From Alphaproteobacteria bacterium (GTDB lineage: Bacteria > Pseudomonadota > Alphaproteobacteria > Rhizobiales > Aestuariivirgaceae), in NCBI GenBank assembly GCA_020441605.1, contig JAGRLX010000033.1:1-20371 (forward strand): DNA of 20,371 nucleotides, in the 5' to 3' direction. The notes beneath the pieces were generated by a model that saw only the letters and a program-made list of their open reading frames with translations, was not told the DNA's origin and searched no databases. The position numbers and the translations under genes are program-made. Positions 1 to 7,153 of the stretch are shown in pieces (position 1 is the first letter of the stretch; every line of letters begins with the position of its first letter).

Positions 1-465
1 GGCGACAACAAGGAAGCCGGCAACCTCGGCTATGCGCCATTTGCCGCCAATCCGAACGCTTCGGCGCCCACGCCGAACGTCTGGATCTGGTCGTTGGCCA
101 TGAACAATGCCGGAACCCAGAAGGATGCCACCTGGTACTTCCTGCAATGGGCGACTTCGGTCGAGCATGACCTGTTCGGTGCCCGCAAGATGGACTTCGT
201 CAACCCGGTCCGCGCCTCCGTCTGGAAAGACGAGGAATTCCGCGCCCGCATCGATAAGTCCTATCCGGGTTACCTCAACCAGCATGACGTTTCGGCGCCA
301 GGCGCGAAGATCTACTTCACCGCCCAGCCGCTGTTCTTCGACCTGACCACGCTCTGGGCTGAAACCCTGCAGAAGATGGTTGCGAAGGAAGTGCCGATCG
401 ACGAGGGGCTCGACGCGATGGCCGCCGAAATCGACCAGAAGCTTGTCGAGGCGGGTCTGGGCTAA
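1..465 (+). CDS. ABC transporter solute-binding protein, family 1 (C-terminal part only)
   Basis: The gene enters from the left edge, so the start, signal peptide and N-terminal lobe are missing; about 154 codons are visible, in frame from base 1 to the TAA at 463-465. The visible part reads GDNKEAGNLGYAPF, then a segment with NVWIWSLAMNNAGTQKDATWYF. Short-segment features such as A-W-Y-F-L-Q-W-A-T and a helical C-terminus ending in KLVEAGLG are typical of the last third of family 1 sugar-binding proteins. It should be periplasmic and deliver substrate to the two permeases that follow. It is the first visible gene of the operon that continues to the GlpD-like gene. The ligand cannot be read from this fragment; a polyol is inferred from the downstream kinase and dehydrogenases. 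Confidence 0.85.
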   Translation, partial: GDNKEAGNLGYAPFAANPNASAPTPNVWIWSLAMNNAGTQKDATWYFLQWATSVEHDLFGARKMDFVNPVRASVWKDEEFRARIDKSYPGYLNQHDVSAPGAKIYFTAQPLFFDLTTLWAETLQKMVAKEVPIDEGLDAMAAEIDQKLVEAGLG

Positions 466-474
466 GACCTGAGG

Positions 475-514
475 CTGGCGCGGGGCAACGACTCCCTGCG
501 GTGTCCCGCGCCAG
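475..514 (+). promoter_or_regulatory. Intercistronic stem-loop after the solute-binding protein gene
   Basis: A perfect 10-bp inverted repeat, CTGGCGCGGG (475-484) with CCCGCGCCAG (505-514), lies 9 bases after the stop codon. The stem extends inward by a G-T wobble and two further pairs, leaving a 14-base loop. No T-tract follows, so it is more likely an mRNA-stabilising or partial-termination hairpin than a full terminator. Such hairpins commonly keep binding-protein mRNA in excess over permease mRNA. The second importer in this window has a hairpin at the same place. Confidence 0.7.
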
Positions 515-559
515 GCATGTTTCACGACAACCGCAACCGGAAACAGGGTTTCGGAACCG

Positions 560-1486
560 ATGACCGCAACCGCCACAACCGCCCATGCTCCAGTGAAGCA
601 AAGCCGCTTCATGCGTCGTGCCTTGCCCTATCTGCTGAGCCTTCCCGCACTGCTCATGTGCATCGGCATCCTGATTCCGTTCTTTACCGCGGTCTATTAT
701 TCGCTGCTGCGCTACCGGATGAACCTCCCCGCGATGAAAGGGTTCATCTGGTTTGACAATTATTTGAATTTCTTCTCCGACCCCAAGTTCTGGAACACCG
801 TCTACATCTCGCTTGTCTATGCGGCGCTTACGGTCGGCCTCGAGCTTCTGCTCGGCCTCGGAATTGCCTTGCTCCTGCAGCGGCCATCGCGCTTCAACAA
901 TGTGGCCTCCATCATGCTGTTGCTGCCCCTGATGACGGCGCCGGCCCTCGCGGCCCTGATGTGGAAGTTGATGACCCATCCTGACTTCGGCATCCTGAGC
1001 TATCTGATTTCGTTGCTGGGCGTCACCGACTTCAAATGGGCTTCGGATCCCAAGACGGCTCTGCTCACCGTGCTGCTTGTCGATATCTGGGTCTATACGC
1101 CCTTCATCATGATCCTCTTGCTGGCGGGTCTTCGGTCGCTGCCCAAGGCACCCTTCGAGGCGGCGGCCCTCGATGGCGTTCCGAGGAGCTTCGTCTTCTT
1201 CCGCATAACCCTTCCCATGCTGATGCCTTACGTCATTACCGCGGCATTGTTTCGCCTGCTCGACTCGATCCAGCAGTTCGACATCATCTATGCAATGACC
1301 CAAGGCGGCCCCGGCGACAAGCTTCTGGTCTTCCAGGTGCAGGCCTATCTCGACTTCTTCCAGGCCACCAACGTCGGCCGGTCGGCGGCACTCATGATCA
1401 TTCTGTGGGCCATAACCTATGCCCTTTCCAACGTCTTCATCAAACAGTGGCTGAAACTGCGCGAACGCGCCCATGGTGCTGGGTAG
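560..1486 (+). CDS. Carbohydrate ABC transporter permease (MalF/UgpA type)
   Basis: This is a 308-residue inner-membrane permease of the binding-protein-dependent sugar family. A basic N-terminus (KQSRFMRRALPY) is followed by a first membrane segment at about residues 22-48, and further hydrophobic segments lie at about 85-106, 115-136, 168-192, 220-235 and 274-294. The cytoplasmic EAA coupling loop is intact at about residues 200-222 (E200-A-A-A-L-D205-G206, ending in TLPMLMP). It follows the binding-protein gene by 94 bases containing a stem-loop, and its end overlaps the next permease. The Shine-Dalgarno before 560 is weak, but no better in-frame start precedes the first membrane segment. 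It is predicted to pair with the next gene to form the channel. Confidence 0.93.
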   Translation: MTATATTAHAPVKQSRFMRRALPYLLSLPALLMCIGILIPFFTAVYYSLLRYRMNLPAMKGFIWFDNYLNFFSDPKFWNTVYISLVYAALTVGLELLLGLGIALLLQRPSRFNNVASIMLLLPLMTAPALAALMWKLMTHPDFGILSYLISLLGVTDFKWASDPKTALLTVLLVDIWVYTPFIMILLLAGLRSLPKAPFEAAALDGVPRSFVFFRITLPMLMPYVITAALFRLLDSIQQFDIIYAMTQGGPGDKLLVFQVQAYLDFFQATNVGRSAALMIILWAITYALSNVFIKQWLKLRERAHGAG

Positions 1487-2348
1487 TCCGATGGATCACA
1501 CGTCATCTTTCGAAAAGCTGCTCCGGGGCGTGCTGATCGCGCTGGTGCTGGTGTTCTTTCTGTTCCCGATCTTCTGGATTCTGCTGATGTCGTTCCAGAC
1601 GAACGAGACAATCCTGCGGATACCGCCATCGCTGGTCTTCACCCCGATCTATGACAATTACACTGCGCTGATCACCGGAGAACTGCGCACCGCCGCGGGC
1701 AGTCTGCAGTTGAACTTCATGCAGAACCTGTGGAACTCGGTGCTCCTCTCGGTTGCCTCGGTGGCGCTCTCGCTCCTGCTCGGCGTTCCTGCGGCCTATG
1801 CCTTCGCGCGCTTCAAGTTCCGCCTCGGGGAGGACATCGCCTTCACACTTCTGTCCTTCCGCTTCGCGCCGCCGCTTCTGGTGCTCTTGCCGCTCAGCCT
1901 TTATTTCAAGAGCCTCGGCCTCACCAATACGTATGTGGGCCTCATCTGGGTCTACCAGCTCATCTGCCTGCCGTTGATCCTGTGGATCGTGCGCGGCTAT
2001 TTCGAGGACATCAGCCCGGATATCGAACACGCCTACCGGATCTCCGGCAACAGCTGGTGGAAGACATTCCTCAAGATTTCACTGCCTCTGGCGCGGCCAG
2101 GAATCGCTGCGGCGGGCCTGCTGGCCTTCATCTTCGCCTGGAACAATTTTGTGTTCGCGCTGATCCTCGCGTCGGCCGACAAGCAGCCGGTGACCGTGGG
2201 AGCGCTGGCCTTCGTGACCGCCTCTGGCATCCAGTACGGCCAGATCGCCGCTGCCATCGTGCTGTCAATCACGCCAACCCTGGCCCTGGCGCTCTACGCA
2301 CAACGTTATCTGGTCGAGGGGCTTTCCATGGGAGCGGTGAAGGGATGA
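1473..2348 (+). CDS. Carbohydrate ABC transporter permease (MalG/UgpE type) with eroded EAA loop
   Basis: This 291-residue permease starts 14 bases inside the previous gene. An alternative ATG at 1491 (MDHTSSFEKLL) would give 285 residues and no overlap; the sequence does not settle which is used. Membrane segments are seen at about residues 18-40, 87-112, 123-145, 153-175, 212-228 and 246-272, and it ends in GLSMGAVKG, a common MalG-type C-terminus. The coupling loop at about 185-209 reads EHAYRISGNSW where the family has EAARIDGASW. The second alanine is a tyrosine and the conserved aspartate is a serine. This departure is discussed with the two atypical ATPases that follow. The stop codon overlaps the next start (ATGA). 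Confidence 0.92.
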   Translation: MVLGSPMDHTSSFEKLLRGVLIALVLVFFLFPIFWILLMSFQTNETILRIPPSLVFTPIYDNYTALITGELRTAAGSLQLNFMQNLWNSVLLSVASVALSLLLGVPAAYAFARFKFRLGEDIAFTLLSFRFAPPLLVLLPLSLYFKSLGLTNTYVGLIWVYQLICLPLILWIVRGYFEDISPDIEHAYRISGNSWWKTFLKISLPLARPGIAAAGLLAFIFAWNNFVFALILASADKQPVTVGALAFVTASGIQYGQIAAAIVLSITPTLALALYAQRYLVEGLSMGAVKG

Positions 2349-3430
2349 CACAGCTTTCGTTGAAATCTCTGACCAAGTCCTATGGCGCAGTGAAGGTGTT
2401 CGACGGCTTGAACCTGAATGCCGAGGCTGGCGAGATCGTGGTTGTGTTTGGTGGATCGGGCACCGGCAAGACCATTCTGCTCAGGCTCATTGCCGGCGTC
2501 GAGGAACCGACCGGCGGCGCAATCGAGATCGCCGGACACGATGTTTCGGACATCGCGCCGGAGCATCGCGGCGTCGGCATGGCCTTCCAGAACTTCGCGC
2601 TGTTTCCGCACATGTCTGCGGCAGAGAACATTGCCACACCTCTGCGGGCCGCCGGAGCCAGCGAGGACAGGGTGAAGGCTGGCATTGCTAAGGTGGCGCA
2701 GCTGTTGAAGATCAGTCATGTGCTTGGCCATGCACCGCGCGAACTTTCCAACGGCCAGAAGCAGCGCACGGCCTTGGCGCGTGCCCTCGCTGCCGAACCA
2801 AAGATCCTCCTGCTCGACGATCCCCTGCGCAATGTCGACGCCAAGTTGCGCTTCGAGATGAGGCTGGAATTGCCAAGGCTCCTGCGCCAGTCCGGGGCGA
2901 CCGTTCTCTATGTGACCCAGGACTACAAGGAGGCCATGGCCCTCGCCGACCGCATCGCCGTCCTGGCCGGCGGAAAATTCACCCAGATCGCCACGCCCGA
3001 GGACATTTATCTGCGCCCCGCCACGCTGGACGTCGCCAGGCTCTTTGGCGATCCTTCTATCAACACCGAGACCACTCGCATCTTCGTCGACGGCGATGCC
3101 GTGAGCGTGGTGCTGGGCGGCGAGAAGGTGCCCGTTCACGCGAGCTACAGGTCATTCGAGGGACGGGACGTGGTATTCGGTATTCGGCCTGAAGCCATTG
3201 CGGTGGCTGTGGAAAGAACCCCGGGGCTTGCCGCCACCGTCATGGCGGTGACCCCGCTCAACGAGCGCGTCGTGCTGCTGCTCGAGTCGGTGGGTGGTTG
3301 GGAGTTCCTGGCGTCGCTGCCGTCGTCGTCCTCTGATATCCCTGAACCCGGCACCAGGGTGAGCGCCAGCTTTGCGGCATCCGGAACCCATATCTTCGAC
3401 AAGACCTCAGGTGAGCGGCTTCATGGGTGA
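2345..3430 (+). CDS. ABC transporter ATPase, degenerate catalytic site (first of two)
   Basis: This is a 361-residue MalK/UgpC-like ATPase, with the nucleotide-binding domain at about 4-230 and a TOBE-type C-terminal domain at about 280-355. The start at 2345 overlaps the previous stop. Walker A is GGSGTGKT (36-43) and the Q-loop glutamine is Q82. The signature is LSNGQ (134-138) rather than LSGGQ. Walker B is ILLLD (154-158), but the catalytic glutamate is replaced by D159, the D-loop is altered (LRNVD), and the H-loop histidine is Q192 (TQD for THD). Loss of both catalytic glutamate and switch histidine suggests weak hydrolysis at this site. It probably works as a heterodimer with the next gene, as in rhizobial glycerol importers with two ATPases (known from that family; assignment here is inference). 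Confidence 0.92.
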   Translation: MTQLSLKSLTKSYGAVKVFDGLNLNAEAGEIVVVFGGSGTGKTILLRLIAGVEEPTGGAIEIAGHDVSDIAPEHRGVGMAFQNFALFPHMSAAENIATPLRAAGASEDRVKAGIAKVAQLLKISHVLGHAPRELSNGQKQRTALARALAAEPKILLLDDPLRNVDAKLRFEMRLELPRLLRQSGATVLYVTQDYKEAMALADRIAVLAGGKFTQIATPEDIYLRPATLDVARLFGDPSINTETTRIFVDGDAVSVVLGGEKVPVHASYRSFEGRDVVFGIRPEAIAVAVERTPGLAATVMAVTPLNERVVLLLESVGGWEFLASLPSSSSDIPEPGTRVSASFAASGTHIFDKTSGERLHG

Positions 3431-4541
3431 ACTCGTCATAAATAATGTCGACAAGATCTACCGGTCTCGGAAGGCACCGGTTCACGCCGTCAAGACGCTG
3501 AGCCTGCAAGTCAAGCCCGGCGAGATCGTCGCGCTGCTCGGATCATCCGGCTGTGGCAAGACCTCGACCCTTCGGATGATTGCCGGCTTCGAAGACGTGA
3601 CCAATGGAACGATATCGCTCGACGGTCGTGAGATCCAGTCGCTGCCGCCGGCGCAGCGCGGCGTGGCCATGGCCTTCGAGGCTTATTCACTCTATCCGCC
3701 GCTGACGATCGGGGAAAACATCGCCTTTGCGCTCAAGTCGTCGAAACTGGGCGCCGCCGAACAGCAGGACCGGGTGAAGTCGATGGCCGAAATGCTGGAG
3801 ATCGACGACATTCTGAACAAATACCCATCCTCGGTCTCGGGTGGTCAGCAGCAGCGTGCCAGTCTTGGCCGGGCACTTGTCAGGAGTGCGGGACTCTACC
3901 TCCTCGATGAGCCGATGGGCCAGCTCGAGCCACAACTCCGTGCGGTTCTGCGCGGCCGCATCAAGCACTACCTGCGCGAACACCATTGCACCACGATTCT
4001 TGTCACCCACGACCAGACCGAGGCCAACGCCCTGGCAGATCGAATTGCTGTCATGGAAGGTGGCGAATTGCAGCAATATGCGACACCGGCGGAGCTGAAG
4101 CAGCGGCCGGCCAACCTTTTCGCCGGCACCTTCATCGGCGAACCGCCGATGAACGTGTTCCAGAGCAATGTGACATGCATGCCGCAGGAGGTCGCCTTCG
4201 ACATCGACGAAGGTGGCAGCCTGGCATTTCCCGTAGCCGACATCTCGCCCGCAGTCATCGAGATGCTGGCATCGCGGAAACGTGTCGCCATCGGCATTCG
4301 CCCGCACGCCTTGCACATCGGTGATGGTCCGCTCGAGGGCAAGGTGACCTCCTGCCAATGGCTAGGTGATCAAACCCACATCGCGGTCGATGTCGGGGGA
4401 CGGACCGTGGTGTCGGTCGCCCACGACCGGGTCAGCCAGCCGACCGGAAGCAAGGTCGCACTTCATGTGGCCGCGGCTGATCTGCATCTGTTTGACCCCG
4501 ATACCGGCAAGGCGCTGGCTCACGGAGGCGAACGCGCATGA
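3423..4541 (+). CDS. ABC transporter ATPase with altered Q-loop (second of two)
   Basis: This is a 372-residue ATPase. The chosen ATG at 3423 is preceded by AGGTGAG (3409-3415) and overlaps the previous gene by 8 bases; an upstream ATG at 3372 is in frame but would add 17 residues with no family match. Walker A is GSSGCGKT (40-47), the signature VSGGQ (138-142), Walker B ends LLDE with an intact E163, and the H-loop H196 is present. The Q-loop glutamine is replaced by E86 (AMAFEAYSLYP), and the D-loop reads MGQLEP in place of LSNLD. These losses complement those in its partner. The C-terminal third (about 240-370) is a TOBE-like regulatory domain. The stop overlaps the kinase start. Confidence 0.92.
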   Translation: MGELVINNVDKIYRSRKAPVHAVKTLSLQVKPGEIVALLGSSGCGKTSTLRMIAGFEDVTNGTISLDGREIQSLPPAQRGVAMAFEAYSLYPPLTIGENIAFALKSSKLGAAEQQDRVKSMAEMLEIDDILNKYPSSVSGGQQQRASLGRALVRSAGLYLLDEPMGQLEPQLRAVLRGRIKHYLREHHCTTILVTHDQTEANALADRIAVMEGGELQQYATPAELKQRPANLFAGTFIGEPPMNVFQSNVTCMPQEVAFDIDEGGSLAFPVADISPAVIEMLASRKRVAIGIRPHALHIGDGPLEGKVTSCQWLGDQTHIAVDVGGRTVVSVAHDRVSQPTGSKVALHVAAADLHLFDPDTGKALAHGGERA

Positions 4542-6109
4542 AGGAGGCCTTGCTGATTGGAATCGATGCCGGAACTTCCGTCATCAAGTCGATAGCCTTT
4601 ACGGTCGGCGGCGAACAGATTGCTTCCGCAGCGATTGCCAATTCATACGAGTCCCTTGCGGATGGCGGCGTCGAACAGGACATGGCCCGGACCTGGCGGG
4701 ACGCTGCCGAAACCTTGCGTCAGCTTTCAGAGAAGATTCCGGATCTGGCCAACCGGCTGGTCGCCATCAGCGTGACCGGTCAGGGCGACGGCATGTGGTT
4801 GATCGACCGCGCTGGCGAACCCGTCGCGCCGGCGTGGCTCTGGCTCGACGCGCGGGCTGCGTCGATTGCCGAGGAGTTCACCCGCCATCCGGACTACCCG
4901 GCCCACTATCGCCGTACCGGCACCGGTGTAAATGCCTGTCAGATGAGCACACATCTCGCCTGGATGACGCGGCATCGGCCAGAAGTCCTGACAAGGGCCT
5001 CGACCGCCTTCCACTGCAAGGACTGGCTCTACTTCAGGCTGACTGGCCAGCGCGCGACCGATCCGTCGGAGGCGAATTTCACGTTCGGCGAGTACAGGAG
5101 CAGGTGCTATGCGCCGGAGGTGCTCGACGTGCTTGGAGCCTCCGATGCAAAGCGTCTCTTGCCTGAGATTGTGGAAGGCACCGAGGTCTCCCATGGCTTG
5201 TCTGCCGAAGCCGCAGCGCAGACCGGATTGCTGGCCGGCACACCGGTTACGCTGGGCTATGTGGATGTGATCTGCACCGGTCTGGGTGGCGGTCTCTTCG
5301 ATCCGGACGGCCGGACCGGCTGCACCATCGTCGGGTCGACCGGAATGCATATGCGTGTCGCGCCTACCGCCGCCGACGTGAAGCTGAACGCCGAATTGTC
5401 CGGATATACGATGGCCTTTCCGGTGCCGGGCATGTACGCGCAGATCCAGTCCAACATGGCATCGACGCTCAACATCGACTGGCTTCTCGATCTCGCGCGC
5501 GAGGTGCTGAAGTCGGAAGGTGTGGAGCGTTCGCGGTCGGACGTCCTCAAGGGGATGGATGACCGCATCCTGGCGAAGGCCGCTGCGGGCCTGCTCTACC
5601 ATCCCTATATTTCCAAGGCCGGCGAGCGGGGGCCATTCATGGAGCCAGCGGCGCGCGCCATGTTCTCCGGGCTTGAGATGGGCATGGGCTATGCCGACAT
5701 GATGCGCAGCGTCTTCGAGGGCCTGAGTTTTGCGGCGCGCGATTGCTATGCGGCGATGGGCAGCATGCCCGAGGAGGTTCGCGTTACAGGCGGCGCGGCG
5801 CGTTCCGCTGCCTTGCGGAGCATTCTCGCAAACGTTCTCAACTCGCCAATCCGCACGGTCTCGCGTGAGGAGGCTGGTGCTGCGGGGGCCGCGATGATGG
5901 CCGCCGTACAGCAGAAGCTCTATCCCTGCATGGCGGCCTGTGCCGGGGTTTGGGTTGACCCTCTGCTGGGTGGCATGACCAAGCCTGACCCGGCGCTCAT
6001 CCCCATCTATGACAACGCTTTCGCAGTCTACAAGGAAACCCGGGAAAAAATGCGTCCGCTCTGGCGTGCCTGGCTCGCAAACCGCACGGAGGCGCGTCAT
6101 GCCTCGTAA
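4538..6109 (+). CDS. FGGY-family carbohydrate kinase, EryA (erythritol kinase)-like
   Basis: This 523-residue kinase should phosphorylate the imported sugar or polyol in the cytoplasm using ATP. The FGGY features are clear: the N-terminal phosphate loop GIDAGTS (8-14), the catalytic base D243 in GYVDVICTGLGGG, the segment GCTIVGSTGMHM (261-272), and the C-terminal TGGAARS (417-423). Several stretches (GTSVIKS, VTGQGDG, FHCKDWLYF, QIQSNMA) resemble what I know of Brucella/Sinorhizobium erythritol kinase. Since this comes from memory and not from an alignment, I give no symbol. GGAGG at 4524-4528 precedes the ATG, which overlaps the previous stop as ATGA. The adjacent GlpD/EryB-like gene supports a polyol-phosphate pathway. 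L-xylulose or another pentitol kinase is an alternative. Confidence 0.88.
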   Translation: MKEALLIGIDAGTSVIKSIAFTVGGEQIASAAIANSYESLADGGVEQDMARTWRDAAETLRQLSEKIPDLANRLVAISVTGQGDGMWLIDRAGEPVAPAWLWLDARAASIAEEFTRHPDYPAHYRRTGTGVNACQMSTHLAWMTRHRPEVLTRASTAFHCKDWLYFRLTGQRATDPSEANFTFGEYRSRCYAPEVLDVLGASDAKRLLPEIVEGTEVSHGLSAEAAAQTGLLAGTPVTLGYVDVICTGLGGGLFDPDGRTGCTIVGSTGMHMRVAPTAADVKLNAELSGYTMAFPVPGMYAQIQSNMASTLNIDWLLDLAREVLKSEGVERSRSDVLKGMDDRILAKAAAGLLYHPYISKAGERGPFMEPAARAMFSGLEMGMGYADMMRSVFEGLSFAARDCYAAMGSMPEEVRVTGGAARSAALRSILANVLNSPIRTVSREEAGAAGAAMMAAVQQKLYPCMAACAGVWVDPLLGGMTKPDPALIPIYDNAFAVYKETREKMRPLWRAWLANRTEARHAS

Positions 6110-7142
6110 GGTTTCGATCATCGGCGATCTCTTTATGCTCTCATCGATGTTCGAGGCGGCCATCCGCGAGCGCTGCCGATTGTTCGATCTCGAGATCACG
6201 CGCCACGATCTCCAGTGGCCCGACGCGCCGATGGAGCACGGCTACGCCGTTCAGGGCATGGATGGTCTCAAGGAATATATGGGCAGTGCCGATGAAGTGG
6301 TGCAATTGACCGGCGATGCCGAAATCCTGGTAACCCATCTGGCGCCCTTGTCGGTGGGCATTCTCGAGCGATTGCCTACACTCAGATTCGTGGCCGTATC
6401 GCGCGGCGGGCCGGTCAACATCGACATGAGGGCCGCCCGTGACCGGGGCGTCCTGGTGGTGAACACGCCGGGTCGAAACGCGAGCGCCGTTGCCGAGTTT
6501 ACCATCGGTGCGATCCTCAGCGAAACGCGCAACATCACCCGGGGCCACGATGCGCTTCGGCGCGGCGAATGGCGCGGCGACCTCTACCGCGCTGACCTGG
6601 CGGGAGAGGAACTCTCGGAAATGACCGTGGGCCTGATCGGCTATGGCGAAGTGGGGCGCCGTGTCGTCAAGCTGCTGAAGGCATTCGGTTGCCGCATACT
6701 GGTCAGCGATCCTTACGTTCAACTGTCTGTCGACGATCTGCGCGATGGAGTCATCCAGACCTCGCTGGAGCGCGTACTGGCGGAATCAGATGTGGTGTCA
6801 CTGCATCCGCGCGTGACTGCCGAGACAACCAAGATGATCAACCACGACACCCTGGCGCAGATGAAGAAGGGAGCCTACCTGATCAACACCGCGCGCGGAC
6901 CCCTGGTCGATTATAAGGCGCTCTATGAGGTTCTCGAGAACAATCACCTTCGTGGCGCGATGCTGGAGACCTTCGATGTCGAGCCCGCGCCGGCGGACTC
7001 GGCCTTGCTGCGGCTTCCCAACGTGACCTTGACCCCCCACATTGCCGGCGCGTCGGTCAAGACCGTGCGCTACGCGGCTGGTCTGGCCGCCGAGGAAGTG
7101 CGCCGCTATCTGGCCGGCGAACCGCCACTCAACCGGTGTTGA
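6099..7142 (+). CDS. D-2-hydroxyacid dehydrogenase family protein (SerA-like)
   Basis: This 347-residue NAD(P)-dependent oxidoreductase interconverts a 2-hydroxyacid and a 2-ketoacid, or a related substrate. The start at 6099 has CGGAGG (6087-6092) at good spacing and overlaps the kinase end by 11 bases. The Rossmann motif is G181-Y-G183-E-V-G186, and D204 at the end of the second strand suggests NAD preference. The catalytic triad is complete: R266 (NTARGPLVD), E295 (FDVEP) and H314 (LTPHIAGAS). The first 100 residues and the C-terminal segment form the split substrate domain. I know of no such enzyme in the described erythritol pathway, so its placement between kinase and GlpD-like dehydrogenase is unusual. 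The substrate cannot be told from sequence. Confidence 0.92.
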   Translation: MPRKVSIIGDLFMLSSMFEAAIRERCRLFDLEITRHDLQWPDAPMEHGYAVQGMDGLKEYMGSADEVVQLTGDAEILVTHLAPLSVGILERLPTLRFVAVSRGGPVNIDMRAARDRGVLVVNTPGRNASAVAEFTIGAILSETRNITRGHDALRRGEWRGDLYRADLAGEELSEMTVGLIGYGEVGRRVVKLLKAFGCRILVSDPYVQLSVDDLRDGVIQTSLERVLAESDVVSLHPRVTAETTKMINHDTLAQMKKGAYLINTARGPLVDYKALYEVLENNHLRGAMLETFDVEPAPADSALLRLPNVTLTPHIAGASVKTVRYAAGLAAEEVRRYLAGEPPLNRC

Positions 7143-7153
7143 TAGGATAGACC

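Noticed and set aside
1730..2344. Possible 566-residue fusion with the first ATPase
   Set aside because: The extra N-terminal frame overlaps the permease gene out of frame and has shadow-like composition. The ATG at 2345 overlapping the permease stop is the natural start.
4727..6199. Long open frame on the minus strand opposite the kinase gene
   Set aside because: It is a shadow of high-GC coding sequence on the plus strand. The protein is histidine- and arginine-rich with no family motifs, while the plus-strand frame encodes a complete FGGY kinase.
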